A DNA stretch of 64,000 nt from Phenylobacterium sp. (GTDB taxonomy: Bacteria > Pseudomonadota > Alphaproteobacteria > Caulobacterales > Caulobacteraceae): the NCBI RefSeq assembly GCF_030693625.1, contig NZ_JAUYAF010000066.1:25197-89196 (forward strand), read 5' to 3'. The notes under the pieces were generated by a model. It was given only the letters and a program-made list of their open reading frames with translations. It was not told where the DNA came from and did not search any database. This document shows positions 1-8,146 of this stretch, in pieces. A program made the position numbers and the translations under genes. Every line of letters starts with the position of its first letter. The stretch's first letter is position 1.

Positions 1-1
1 G

Positions 2-292
2 ATTCGGATTCCCTATCCCACCAAGGAGGCCTTCATGGCCCGCTGCCGCGCCGACGGCCGCTCGGCCAGCGAGGCCCTGCGCGCCTTCATCGACCAGCAG
101 CTCGAGGCGCCGGCCAAGCCCCGTTCCCCCCGCAAGGGTCTGCGTCTTGTCGTCGGCGCCGCCATCGCCGCGGCGGTGGGCGCCGCGGCCCTGCCCTCGC
201 TGGCCCGGCCCAGCCTGGGCGCCGCACAGTTCGACCGCATCGACGCCGACCATGACGGCGTCCTCAGCCGCGCCGAGTACGCCGCCCGCTAG
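2..292 (+). CDS. RHH-like / EF-hand membrane protein (5' partial)
   Basis: The frame is open to the left edge, so the start lies outside the window; an internal ATG exists at 35 but the residues before it (IRIPYPTKEAF) continue the same fold. The N-terminal part reads like a ribbon-helix-helix module (IRIPYPTKEAF then a helix rich in S/A and ending RAFIDQQLE). It is followed by a basic linker, one hydrophobic segment (LVVGAAIAAAVGAAALP) and a single EF-hand loop at the end (DADHDGVLSRAEY, with D-x-D-x-D-G). The likely role is a membrane-anchored calcium-responsive or DNA-binding-like protein, but the function is not known. It converges on and overlaps the lepB stop by 4 bases. Confidence 0.6.
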   Translation: MRIPYPTKEAFMARCRADGRSASEALRAFIDQQLEAPAKPRSPRKGLRLVVGAAIAAAVGAAALPSLARPSLGAAQFDRIDADHDGVLSRAEYAAR

Positions 293-1044
293 TCCAGGCG
301 GTGGAAGGCGCGGCTCGCGTCGAACCGCATCACCCAGGTCCAGGGCTTGAAGATCGAGGCCCCGCCCTTCCACGACAGCATGATGAAGCGCGCCTTGCCC
401 ACCAGGTTCTGCGCCGGGACGTAGCCCACCCCCAGCTCCTGCGGCCAGCGGCTGTCCAGGGAGTTGTCGCGGTTGTCGCCCATCGTGAAGTAATGGCCCC
501 GCGGCACCACGAAGACCTCGGTGTCATCGCCCGGGTGGCCGGGCTCGCGATCGAAGGTGACGTAGCTGCGGCCGTTCGGCTTGGGCTCGGCGTACTGCAT
601 CACCCGCACCCACGGAGCGCCGGGGTCCTCGATCATGCCCAGCGGCCGGCGCGGGGTGGCCCTGCCGTTGACGAAGACCTGGCCGCCCGCCACCCGGATG
701 CGGTCGCCGGGCAGGCCGATCAGCCGCTTGATGTAAGTGACGCTCTTGTCGCGAGGCAGGTGAAAGACCACCACATCGCCGCGTTGAGGCGCCTTGCCCA
801 GGATCCGTCCCCGGAACAGCGGCGGGCTGAACGGGATGGAGTGGGCGCTCCAGCCATAGTCGTACTTGGAGACGATGATGTAGTCGCCCTTCAGCAGGGC
901 GGGCTGCATGGACTCCGAGGGGATCGTGAAGGGCTGGAAGAAGATGACCCGCAGCACCAGGGCGAGCAGCAGGGCGGCGGCCACCGTCTTGGCGATCTCG
1001 ATGAACTCGGAGGCGGCGGTCTTGGGAACGTGCTGGCTTGTCAT
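289..1044 (-). CDS. lepB: Signal peptidase I
   Basis: Type I leader peptidase that removes signal peptides from secreted proteins at the outer face of the inner membrane (family S26). One N-terminal membrane helix (about residues 18-37) is followed by the catalytic serine in IPSESM (Ser45) and the general-base lysine in VTYIKRLIGLPGD (Lys106). The C-terminal box GDNRDNSLDSR is also present. At 251 residues the length is typical. I chose the ATG at 1044; a TTG at 1083 would add 13 residues, including a poor N-terminal helix, and has no better ribosome site. The gene lies 3' of the hydrolase at 1108 on the same strand. Confidence 0.95.
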   Translation of the reverse strand: MTSQHVPKTAASEFIEIAKTVAAALLLALVLRVIFFQPFTIPSESMQPALLKGDYIIVSKYDYGWSAHSIPFSPPLFRGRILGKAPQRGDVVVFHLPRDKSVTYIKRLIGLPGDRIRVAGGQVFVNGRATPRRPLGMIEDPGAPWVRVMQYAEPKPNGRSYVTFDREPGHPGDDTEVFVVPRGHYFTMGDNRDNSLDSRWPQELGVGYVPAQNLVGKARFIMLSWKGGASIFKPWTWVMRFDASRAFHRLD

Positions 1045-1107
1045 GGCGTCGGTCTGAGCCACTTCCGCCGCCAGGGCGATCAAAGTCCTGTCCGGACAGG
1101 CCGCTTC

Positions 1108-1857
1108 TCAGTCCGGACAGACCTCCTCGAGGGCCGCCAGCAGGCGCGCCAGGTCCTGCGGCCGCGACAGCCGGTGGTCGCCGTCCTTGATCAGGCTGAA
1201 GACCACGTCGTCGCTGTTCAGCGCCTGGGCCAGTTCCAGGGCGTGGCGCCAGGGAACGTCGGGATCGGCCCCGCCCTGCAGGATGCGCACGGGCGCCTGG
1301 ATCGGCACGGGCCCGGGCAGGATCGACCAACGGGCGCCGTCCTCCAGCAGGTTGGCGGTGATGGGATAGGGATCGCCATAGTCGCTGGGCCGCATCCAGA
1401 CGCGGTCGCGGGCCAGGGCCTCGCGGCCCGCCGCGTCGATCTCCGGCGTCATCAGCTTCTCGGTGAAGTCGGGGGCGGGCGCGATCAGCACCATGGCCTT
1501 GAGCCGCTCAGCCCGCACCGCGGCCGCCAGGCAGCTGATCCAGCCGCCCATGGAGGAGCCCACCAGGACCAGCGGTCCCTCGGTCAGTTCATCGAGGACC
1601 GCCAGGGCGTCCTCGCGCCAGCGTGTGATGGTCCCCTGCGCGAAGTCGCCGCTGGACTCGCCGTGGCCGAAATAGTCGAAGCGCACATAGGCCCGGCCGG
1701 TCGCCTGCGCCCACTCGGCGATGGCCTGCGCCTTGGTCCCGGCCATGTCGGAGCGGAAGCCCCCCAGCCAGACCACGGTGGGGCCGGCGCCCGCCACCTT
1801 GCCCCACGCCACCTGTTCGCCGTCCGGCCGCGCCAGGAAACCCGTCTCTTCGCTCAT
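1108..1857 (-). CDS. Alpha/beta hydrolase (ABHD10-like)
   Basis: Serine hydrolase with an alpha/beta fold, 249 residues. The nucleophile elbow is G-S-S-M-G (Ser102). An oxyanion region sits at VVWLGGFRSDMAGTKA, the acid is probably in GGADPDVPW and the histidine in KDGDHRLSRP near the C-terminus. The overall pattern (LGGF..DM.G.KA, FDYFGHGESSG) resembles the mitochondrial ABHD10 / bacterial thioesterase-like group, so an acyl-thioester or ester substrate is plausible but unproven. It sits upstream of lepB on the same strand and is divergent from the glycosyltransferase at 1928. Confidence 0.85.
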   Translation of the reverse strand: MSEETGFLARPDGEQVAWGKVAGAGPTVVWLGGFRSDMAGTKAQAIAEWAQATGRAYVRFDYFGHGESSGDFAQGTITRWREDALAVLDELTEGPLVLVGSSMGGWISCLAAAVRAERLKAMVLIAPAPDFTEKLMTPEIDAAGREALARDRVWMRPSDYGDPYPITANLLEDGARWSILPGPVPIQAPVRILQGGADPDVPWRHALELAQALNSDDVVFSLIKDGDHRLSRPQDLARLLAALEEVCPD

Positions 1858-1927
1858 CGGCGATCAATAGCCCGTGCGAGGGCGCCCGTCAGCGTGCGTC
1901 GGGCTTTACGCGGCGCCGCAGTGCGTT

Positions 1928-3112
1928 ATGCAGATGGCCGTGCCACTGCCTCCCAACTTCACATTGCTGCAGGTCGTCCCCGAGCTGGAGACCGGCGGCG
2001 CCGAACAGACCACGATCGATGTGGCCAACGCCGTCGTGCGCGCCGGTGGCAAGGCCCTGGTGGCGACACGCGGCGGCCGCATGACCGCGCGCCTGGAGGC
2101 CGACGGCGGGCGCCTGGCCCAGATGCCCGTTCAGTCCAAGAACCCCCTGGTGATGCTGGGCAACGCCGCGCGCCTGGTGGACCTGATCCGCAAGGAGAAG
2201 GTCAGCCTGGTCCACGCCCGCAGCCGCGCCCCGGCCTTCTCCGCCCTGTGGGCCGCCCAGGCGACGGGAACGCCCTTCGTGGCCACCTATCACGGCATCT
2301 ACAACGCCAGGACCAAGCTGAAGCGCTGGTACAACGCGGTGATGACCCGCGGCGACCTGGTGATCGCCAATTCCGACTACACCCGCGACCATGTGCTGAG
2401 AGAGCATGCGCTTCCGGCCGAGAAGATCGTCACCATCCCCCGCGGCGTCGACCTGGATCGCTTCAACCCCGCCTGGGTGACCCGCGAGCGGATCGCCGCC
2501 CTGCGCGAGGCCTGGGGGATCACGCCGGACGACAACCGCGTGAAGATCCTGCTGGGCGGGCGCCTGACCCGCATCAAGGGCCACCCCACCATCATCGAGG
2601 CCGCCGCCCGCATGAAGGCGGCCGGCCAGTCGAACTTCCTGATCATCTTCGCCGGCGACGACCAGGGCCGCACCGACTACCGCGAGGAACTTGAAGCCTC
2701 GATCCGCGACCAGGGCCTAAGCGCTGAGATCAAGCTGGTGGGCCATTGCGACGACATGCCGGCCGCCTGCCTGGTCTGTGATCTCGCCATCCTGCCCACG
2801 ACCGTTCCGGAGTCCTTCGGCCGCACCGCCGTGGAACCCCAGGCCATGGGCCGCCCGGTGATCGCCTCCAGCCACGGCGGCGCCACCGAGACTGTGCTGG
2901 ACGGCAAGACCGGCTGGCTGGTCCCCCCCGGCGACGCTCCGGCCTGGGCCGCCGCCATGACCCACGCCATCGAGGCCGGGCCGGTCGAACTTCGCAGGAT
3001 GGGGGAGCTGGCCTCGGCCCGCGCCCGCCAGCTCTATTCCGCCGAGGCCATGTGCGCGGCCACCTTGGGAGCCTATGAACGCGTGCTGGAGGCCAGAGCC
3101 CATGGCGCGTGA
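1928..3112 (+). CDS. Glycosyltransferase family 4
   Basis: GT-B fold glycosyltransferase of 394 residues. The N-terminal acceptor-side domain begins LLQVVPELETGGAEQTTID. The C-terminal nucleotide-sugar domain has GGRLTRIKGHPTIIEAAARM and the retaining-enzyme E-x7-E region PESFGRTAVEPQAMGRPVIA. It probably transfers a sugar in lipopolysaccharide or capsule assembly in the cytoplasm; the donor is unknown. I chose the ATG at 1928 over one 54 bases upstream because the extra residues do not look like this family. It overlaps the next gene by 11 bases, indicating translational coupling with the family 9 enzyme. Confidence 0.9.
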   Translation: MQMAVPLPPNFTLLQVVPELETGGAEQTTIDVANAVVRAGGKALVATRGGRMTARLEADGGRLAQMPVQSKNPLVMLGNAARLVDLIRKEKVSLVHARSRAPAFSALWAAQATGTPFVATYHGIYNARTKLKRWYNAVMTRGDLVIANSDYTRDHVLREHALPAEKIVTIPRGVDLDRFNPAWVTRERIAALREAWGITPDDNRVKILLGGRLTRIKGHPTIIEAAARMKAAGQSNFLIIFAGDDQGRTDYREELEASIRDQGLSAEIKLVGHCDDMPAACLVCDLAILPTTVPESFGRTAVEPQAMGRPVIASSHGGATETVLDGKTGWLVPPGDAPAWAAAMTHAIEAGPVELRRMGELASARARQLYSAEAMCAATLGAYERVLEARAHGA

Positions 3113-4085
3113 GATCAAGAAGATCCTGGTGATCAAGCTGTCGGCCCTGGGCGACTTCGTCCTGGCCCTGGCGGCGATGAAGAAGATCCGCGAGGCGCAC
3201 AAGCGCGCCCACATCACCCTGCTGACCACCCCCCAGTTCGAGGGCCTGGCCAAGAGCTCGCCCTATTTCAACGCCGTGGAGACCGACGGCAAGCCCAACG
3301 GCCCCGGCGAATGGCTGGCCCTGCGCGGCCGGATCAAGAAGGCCCGCTATGACCGGGTCTACGACCTCCAGACCTCGGCGGCGTCCAACCGCATCTTCCA
3401 GATGCTGCGGCCCTTCCCCCCCGAATGGTCAGGGATCGCGCTGGGCTGCGCCCTGCCGCACAAGAACCCGCACCGCAACGCGATGCACACCCTGGAGCGC
3501 CAGGCCGACCAGCTGAAATATGCCGGCATCTATCCCGACGCCCCCACCGAGCCGGGCAGCGCCCCGCCGCCGGATCTCTCCTGGGTGCTGCGCAAGGCGC
3601 CGCAGGAACGCCCCGTGGCCGGCGGCGTCATGCCCCGCCCCTACGTCCTGTTCATCCCCGGCGGCTCGGCCCACCGGCTGGACAAGCGCTGGCCCGTCGA
3701 CCGCTACGGCGAGCTGGGCAAGATTCTCTACGACCGCGGCTTCGACATCGTCATCCTGGGCGGCCCCCAGGAGAGCGCTGAGGCCCGCCAGATCCAGCGC
3801 TATGTGGGCAAGGCCCGCGACCTCACCGGCCGCACCGACTTCGCCCGCATCGCCATCCTGGGCGCCAAGGCCGCCCTGGTGGTGGGAAACGACACCGGGC
3901 CGCTGCACCTGGCCGCCGCGACGGGGGCGCCGACCATCGTCCTGTTCTCACGGGCCTCGGACCCCAGCCTGTCGGCTCCGCGCGGCCATGTCGCGGTCCT
4001 CCAGGCCGACAATCTGGGCGATCTGGCTGTGGCGAGCGTCGCACAGGCGGCGAATGCTTTGGCCCCAGCTCCCGGCGGCGCTTGA
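3102..4085 (+). CDS. Glycosyltransferase family 9 (heptosyltransferase-like)
   Basis: ADP-heptose:LPS heptosyltransferase-like protein, 327 residues. It opens with KKILVIKLSALGDFVLALAAM, the hallmark N-terminal strand-loop-helix of family GT9. The donor-site motif is VLFIPGGSAHRLDKRWP, followed by ARIAILGAKAALVVGNDTGPLHLAAATGAPTI. It is probably involved in LPS core assembly together with the preceding GT4 gene, with which it overlaps by 11 bases. The start is MAREIKK; an upstream ATG at 3075 lies inside the GT4 gene and adds residues unlike the family. Confidence 0.9.
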   Translation: MAREIKKILVIKLSALGDFVLALAAMKKIREAHKRAHITLLTTPQFEGLAKSSPYFNAVETDGKPNGPGEWLALRGRIKKARYDRVYDLQTSAASNRIFQMLRPFPPEWSGIALGCALPHKNPHRNAMHTLERQADQLKYAGIYPDAPTEPGSAPPPDLSWVLRKAPQERPVAGGVMPRPYVLFIPGGSAHRLDKRWPVDRYGELGKILYDRGFDIVILGGPQESAEARQIQRYVGKARDLTGRTDFARIAILGAKAALVVGNDTGPLHLAAATGAPTIVLFSRASDPSLSAPRGHVAVLQADNLGDLAVASVAQAANALAPAPGGA

Positions 4086-4112
4086 TCGCGGGGGGCCGCA
4101 AGGTCATATACT
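4082..4112 (+). promoter_or_regulatory. Possible infC promoter
   Basis: A TATACT box (4107-4112) stands 19 bases after TTGATC (4082-4087). The spacing is long and the -35 is weak, so this is only a candidate. It would give a leader of about 65 bases before infC. Confidence 0.3.
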
Positions 4113-4170
4113 GTCCGCACGACCCCGGAGCGCTTTGCGTGGCCGGTGCGTTCGCCTTGAAATAGCTCAC

Positions 4171-4186
4171 GGAGCAAAAGCCTATT
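4171..4186 (+). promoter_or_regulatory. infC ribosome binding site and ATT start
   Basis: GGAG at 4171-4174 is followed nine bases later by ATT (4184-4186) in frame with infC. An in-frame TAG at 4163 closes the frame upstream, so the only candidates are this ATT and an ATG at 4196, which lies 21 bases past the GGAG. The site therefore favours ATT. Confidence 0.75.
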
Positions 4187-4717
4187 CGCCGCCCCATGCA
4201 GGCGCCGCCCGTCAAAGACGGACCGCGCATCAATGACGACATCCGCGTCCCAAAAGTTCTGCTCATCGATCAGCACGGTGAGAAGCAGGGCGTGATGCCG
4301 ACCTCTTCCGCTCTGGAGGCCGCTGAAGAAGCTGGCCTCGACCTGGTCGAGATCGTGCCGAATGCTGATCCGCCCGTCTGCAAGATCCTGGACTACGGCA
4401 AGTTCAAGTTCCAGGAGCAGAAGAAGAAGAACGAGGCGCGCAAGCGTCAGAAGGTGGTGGAGATCAAGGAGATCAAACTCCGTCCCAACATCGACATCCA
4501 CGACTACGAAGTCAAAGCGCGTTCCATGCATCGCTTCTTCGAAGAAGGCGACAAGGTGAAGGTCACCCTGCGCTTCCGTGGCCGCGAACTGGCCCACCCC
4601 GAACTTGGCATGAAGCTGCTCCAGCAGGTGAAGGCCGACTTCGAGCCGGTGGCCAAGGTCGAGTACGAGCCCCGCATGGAAGGCCGCCAGATGATCATGA
4701 TCCTGGCGCCCCGCTAG
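4184..4717 (+). CDS. infC: Translation initiation factor IF-3
   Basis: IF-3 binds the 30S subunit, prevents premature 50S joining and proofreads the start codon. The N-domain begins [19 protein letters not shown] and continues with [15 protein letters not shown] lysine-rich linker ([15 protein letters not shown]) leads to the C-domain ([17 protein letters not shown], ending [12 protein letters not shown]). I start it at the ATT at 4184 (177 residues), because the RRP-x-APP leader is shared by alphaproteobacterial IF-3 and the ribosome site fits. A rare AUU start is the known basis of IF-3 autoregulation in E. coli; here regulation is inferred. A strong terminator follows. Confidence 0.95.
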   Translation: MRRPMQAPPVKDGPRINDDIRVPKVLLIDQHGEKQGVMPTSSALEAAEEAGLDLVEIVPNADPPVCKILDYGKFKFQEQKKKNEARKRQKVVEIKEIKLRPNIDIHDYEVKARSMHRFFEEGDKVKVTLRFRGRELAHPELGMKLLQQVKADFEPVAKVEYEPRMEGRQMIMILAPR

Positions 4718-4740
4718 AGCCCGGCGAACCATACGATTTA

Positions 4741-4772
4741 AGCGGCCGTCCCCCAGGGGCGGCCGCTTTTTT
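4741..4772 (+). terminator. Rho-independent terminator after infC
   Basis: AGCGGCCG (4741-4748) pairs with CGGCCGCT (4760-4767), and the stem is followed by a run of six T. It separates infC from the MFS genes. Confidence 0.9.
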
Positions 4773-4853
4773 GTGGTCTCAGGTGAACCGCGACAACCAA
4801 GCCTCACGCTGGGTCTTTACGGCTCCACCGGGGCAGCCTAACACCGGATCATT

Positions 4854-6083
4854 ATGTCTGAATCCGAGCCGTATAAGGCCCCGGTGCCGCGTTTTGCTGC
4901 GGCGTCGCTGATCGCCGTTATCTTCATCAACATGTTGGGCTTCGGGATCATCGTTCCGTTGTTGCCCTTCTATGCCGACTCCTTCGACGCCGAGCCCTGG
5001 CAGATCGGAGCGATCTTCGGCGCCTATTCGGTGGGAGCCTTCTTCGGCGAACCGCTGTGGGGACGGCTTTCGGACAAGTACGGCCGCAAGCCGCTGTTGA
5101 TCTCCACGATCATCGGCAACTGCCTCTGCTACCTGGCGCTGGCCTTCGCCCCCAATATCTGGGTGGCCTTCGCCATCCGCCTTGTGGGCGGCCTCGCGGC
5201 CGGGAACGGCGCGGTGGTCCAGGGCTACATCGCCGACGTCACGCCTCCGGAGAAACGCGCCCGCCAGATGAGCTATCAGGGCGCCGCCTGGAACGTCGGC
5301 CTGATCATCGGCCCGGCCGTCGGGGGCTTCTTCGCCCACACCGGCATGGGCCCGGCCGGATTCCGGATTCCCCTGTTCATCGCCTCTGGCCTGGCGGCGC
5401 TCTGCGTCGTCGCCATCATGTTTTTCATCAAGGAAAGCCGCGTCCGGGAGGAGGGCATCAGCCATCGCCCCAGCCGCTGGTCGGCCATCGGCGAGGCGGT
5501 CAGCCATCCGGTGATCGGCCGCATGATGCTGCTGACCTTCCTGGTGGGCTTCGCCTTCACCGGCATCGAAAGCCAGTTCGGCCTCTGGTCACAGGCCCGG
5601 TTCGGCTGGGGCCCGCGCGAGATCGCGGTTTGTTTCGCCTTCACCGGCGCCACCGCCTTCTTCTTCCAGACCATGATCACCGGCCCGATGTCGGAGCGCT
5701 TCGGCGAGGGGGTGATGTTGTCGGTCGGCATGGGCATGACCGCCGTCGCCGCGGCTCTGCAGGTGTTCTCCGTCAGCGGCCCCATGACCATCGCCCTGAT
5801 GTGCCTGACCGCGGCGGGCCAGTCGGTGGCCTTCCCCAATGTGGGCGCCATCATCTCGCGCACCGCCGACCCGCACAGGCAGGGTCAGATCATGGGTCTC
5901 AACAACGCCACCGGCGCCCTGGCCCGGGTGGTGGGGCCGGTCTGTGCCGGCCTGATGGTGCCCGTCATGCGCGATGGGCCTTTCATCCTCGGCGCCCTGG
6001 TGGTGGCGCCGGCCATCCTGCTGGCCCTGTCGGCCACCCGAAGATCACGGCTCCTGACCGAGCCGCCAAAGCCTGAGCCATGA
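4854..6083 (+). CDS. MFS drug-efflux-type transporter (TetA-like)
   Basis: Twelve-helix major facilitator protein of 409 residues, inner membrane. Helix 1 has GFGIIVPLLPFYA, typical of the drug:H+ antiporter-1 / TetA group. The loop 2-3 signature is GRLSDKYGRKPLL, and helix 4 carries RLVGGLAAGNGAVVQGYIADVTPPEKRA. The substrate is unknown; export of a small hydrophobic compound is the family guess. Its stop overlaps the start of the next, related transporter (ATGA), so the two are cotranslated. Confidence 0.85.
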   Translation: MSESEPYKAPVPRFAAASLIAVIFINMLGFGIIVPLLPFYADSFDAEPWQIGAIFGAYSVGAFFGEPLWGRLSDKYGRKPLLISTIIGNCLCYLALAFAPNIWVAFAIRLVGGLAAGNGAVVQGYIADVTPPEKRARQMSYQGAAWNVGLIIGPAVGGFFAHTGMGPAGFRIPLFIASGLAALCVVAIMFFIKESRVREEGISHRPSRWSAIGEAVSHPVIGRMMLLTFLVGFAFTGIESQFGLWSQARFGWGPREIAVCFAFTGATAFFFQTMITGPMSERFGEGVMLSVGMGMTAVAAALQVFSVSGPMTIALMCLTAAGQSVAFPNVGAIISRTADPHRQGQIMGLNNATGALARVVGPVCAGLMVPVMRDGPFILGALVVAPAILLALSATRRSRLLTEPPKPEP

Positions 6084-7303
6084 CCCCGCCGGGCGCGGGC
6101 GTTCCGAGCGACAAGCAGGACCTCCGCGCCCTGATCATCCTGCTGTCGGTGGTGTTCCTGAACATCGCCGGCTTCGGCGTGGTGATCCCGCTTCTGCCCT
6201 TCTTCGGCCAGGCCTTCGACGCCCCGGCCTGGCAGATCGCCCTGCTGTTTTCGATGTTCTCCTTCGGCCAGTTCCTGGGGGAACCCTTCTGGGGACGGCT
6301 GTCGGACCGGGTGGGCCGCCGCCCCGTGCTGATCGCCACCATCGCCATCAGCGCCCTGGCCTATATCGCCCTAGCCTTCTCCCCCAACATCATCTTCGCC
6401 TTCGTGGCCCGGTTCGCCGGCGGCTTCTTCGCGGGCAATATCTCCACGCTTCAAGGCTGCATGGCCGACATCACCCCGCCGGAGAAGCGCGCCGGGCGGA
6501 TGGGGGTGATGGGCTCGGCCTTCTCCATGGGCTTCATGACCGGCCCTGCCCTGGGCGGCCTGCTGGCCCAGCCCAGCCTCGGCCCCATCGGCTTCCAGCT
6601 GCCCCTGTTCGCGGCCGCCGCGCTTGGCCTGGCCTCGGCGGCCGGCGTCTTCTTCTTCGTGCGCGAGACCCGGCCCGGCACGCCGGACGTTCGTCCGCGT
6701 GGCCGTCAGGTGGCCCTGCGCGAGGCCTTCGCCCATCCGGTGATCGCCCGCATCCTGATCATCTCCTTCGTCATCGTCTCGGGCTTCGCCGGCATCGAGG
6801 CCACCTACGGCCTGTGGACCGCCGCCAAGTTCGGCTGGGGCCCCCGCGAAATCGGCTTGGCCTTCATGGTCATCGGCGTCATCGGCGCCTTCAGCCAGGG
6901 CATCGCCACCGGCTGGCTGGTGGCCCGGTTCGGCGAGCCCCGGGTGCTGATCGCAGGTCTGTGCCTGATGTTCGTCGGCATGCTCGTGCAGTTCACGTCG
7001 CAGGTTCCGGCCCAGGCGGTGCTGGGCCTGGCCATCGTTGGCTTTGGCCAGTCCATCTGCTTCCCCAATCTGGTGGGCCTGATCTCCAAGGCCACGCCGC
7101 CGGACCGCCAGGGCGAGATGCTGGGCCTCAACATGTCCAATAATGCGCTCGCCCGCATCGGCGGCCCCATCTATGCGGGCCAGCTCTTCAGCCTGGTCTC
7201 CCCGGGCGCCCCCTTCGCGCTCACCGCCATCCTCATCGTCCCGGCCCTGATCCTCGCCATCCAGGTGGCGCGCCGCATGCCCCATGTCGGGCGAACCGGC
7301 TAG
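6080..7303 (+). CDS. MFS drug-efflux-type transporter, paralogue of the preceding gene
   Basis: Second TetA-like major facilitator, 407 residues. It is collinear with the preceding gene through the whole length: GFGVVIPLLPFFG, GRLSDRVGRRPVL, FVARFAGGFFAGNISTLQGCMADITPPEKRA, KFGWGPREIGLAF. It starts inside the previous stop (ATGA). The pair probably arose by tandem duplication and could work as two separate pumps or a hetero-oligomer; the sequence does not decide. The two genes sit between infC and rpmI. Confidence 0.85.
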   Translation: MTPPGAGVPSDKQDLRALIILLSVVFLNIAGFGVVIPLLPFFGQAFDAPAWQIALLFSMFSFGQFLGEPFWGRLSDRVGRRPVLIATIAISALAYIALAFSPNIIFAFVARFAGGFFAGNISTLQGCMADITPPEKRAGRMGVMGSAFSMGFMTGPALGGLLAQPSLGPIGFQLPLFAAAALGLASAAGVFFFVRETRPGTPDVRPRGRQVALREAFAHPVIARILIISFVIVSGFAGIEATYGLWTAAKFGWGPREIGLAFMVIGVIGAFSQGIATGWLVARFGEPRVLIAGLCLMFVGMLVQFTSQVPAQAVLGLAIVGFGQSICFPNLVGLISKATPPDRQGEMLGLNMSNNALARIGGPIYAGQLFSLVSPGAPFALTAILIVPALILAIQVARRMPHVGRTG

Positions 7304-7346
7304 ATCCACGGGAACCGGCAGGCTGGGTCTCGGGAGACTCAAACCC

Positions 7347-7375
7347 TTGCTTTCCCCCAGCCTTTCGCGTATTCG
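7347..7375 (+). promoter_or_regulatory. Possible rpmI promoter
   Basis: TTGCTT (7347-7352), 17 bases, then TATTCG (7370-7375). Spacing is ideal but the -10 is weak. If used, the transcript would start just before the hairpin at 7388. Confidence 0.35.
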
Positions 7376-7387
7376 CCCTCCCCTTCG

Positions 7388-7421
7388 GAACCGTCTGGCC
7401 AATGGCATGCCAGGACGGTTC
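7388..7421 (+). promoter_or_regulatory. Leader hairpin upstream of rpmI
   Basis: GAACCGTC (7388-7395) plus TGGC pairs with GCCA (7409-7412) and GACGGTTC (7414-7421), with one bulged G. There is no T-run after it, so it is not a simple terminator. It lies 40 bases before rpmI and may be a control site of the rpmI-rplT transcript, for example an L20 target. Confidence 0.5.
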
Positions 7422-7461
7422 ATCAATACGCCAGAGGACGGGGCTCACGCTCCGCAGAGAA

Positions 7462-7662
7462 ATGCCGAAACTGAAGACCAAGTCAGGCGCCAAGAAGCGC
7501 TTCAAAATCACTGCGTCTGGCCTCATCAAGGCCGGCGTCGCGGGCAAGCGCCACCGGCTGATGAGCCACAGCGCCAAGTACATCCGTCAGAACCGTGGCA
7601 CGAAGGTCATGTCGTCGTCCGACGTCAAGACCATCAAGTCCTACCTGCCCTACGGCCTTTGA
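7462..7662 (+). CDS. rpmI: 50S ribosomal protein bL35
   Basis: Ribosomal protein bL35 of 66 residues, very basic. It starts MPKLKTKSGAKKRFK and carries the conserved SGLIKAGVAGKRHRLMSH segment. The start is the ATG at 7462; a longer frame from 7402 is not conserved-looking. It is 15 bases upstream of rplT, the usual partner. infC, the third usual member, is cut off from it here by a terminator and two transporter genes. Confidence 0.97.
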   Translation: MPKLKTKSGAKKRFKITASGLIKAGVAGKRHRLMSHSAKYIRQNRGTKVMSSSDVKTIKSYLPYGL

Positions 7663-7677
7663 TCGGAGCACTGACAC

Positions 7678-8034
7678 ATGGCACGCGTTAAAAGGGGCGT
7701 CGTCGCCCACGCCCGTCACAAGAAGGTTCTTGAGCAGGCCAAGGGTTTCTACGGCCGCCGCAAGAACACCATCCGTACGGCCAAGGCCGCGGTGGACAAG
7801 GCCGGCCAGTACGCCTACCGCGACCGCAAGGTCCGCAAGCGTAACTTCCGCTCGCTCTGGATCCAGCGCATCAACGCCGCGGCCCGCATCGAGGGGCTGA
7901 CCTACGCGACCTTTATCCACGGCCTTGACCTGGCCGGGATCGAGATCGACCGCAAAGTCCTGTCGGACATCGCGGGCAACGACCCCACCGCGTTTAAGGC
8001 CATCGCTGAGAAGGTTCGCGCCGCTCTGGCTTGA
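7678..8034 (+). CDS. rplT: 50S ribosomal protein bL20
   Basis: bL20, 118 residues, binds 23S rRNA early in 50S assembly and in several bacteria represses its own operon. It begins [20 protein letters not shown] and contains [18 protein letters not shown] and [14 protein letters not shown], all conserved. It lies directly after rpmI and is followed by a strong terminator. Confidence 0.97.
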   Translation: MARVKRGVVAHARHKKVLEQAKGFYGRRKNTIRTAKAAVDKAGQYAYRDRKVRKRNFRSLWIQRINAAARIEGLTYATFIHGLDLAGIEIDRKVLSDIAGNDPTAFKAIAEKVRAALA

Positions 8035-8065
8035 GGCCCGGGAGCCCTTGGCTCCTAAAGCATTC

Positions 8066-8099
8066 AAAGCCCTTCGGCCGAACCGCCGGAGGGCTTTTT
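8066..8099 (+). terminator. Terminator after rpmI-rplT
   Basis: AAAGCCCT (8066-8073) pairs with AGGGCTTT (8090-8097), and five T end the structure. It ends the ribosomal-protein transcript before pheS. Confidence 0.85.
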
Positions 8100-8146
8100 G
8101 CTGTCCTCTTCCCGCGCCCTGTCACCCCCTCTAAGAACGCCGTGTC

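Noticed and set aside
301-2694. Plus-strand open frame of nearly 800 codons
   Set aside because: It lies antisense to lepB and the hydrolase and through the GT4 gene, whose own frames have clear motifs; the frame is an effect of high GC.
8041-8146. Phenylalanine attenuator before pheS
   Set aside because: The hairpin fits the rplT terminator and there is no leader peptide with repeated Phe codons.
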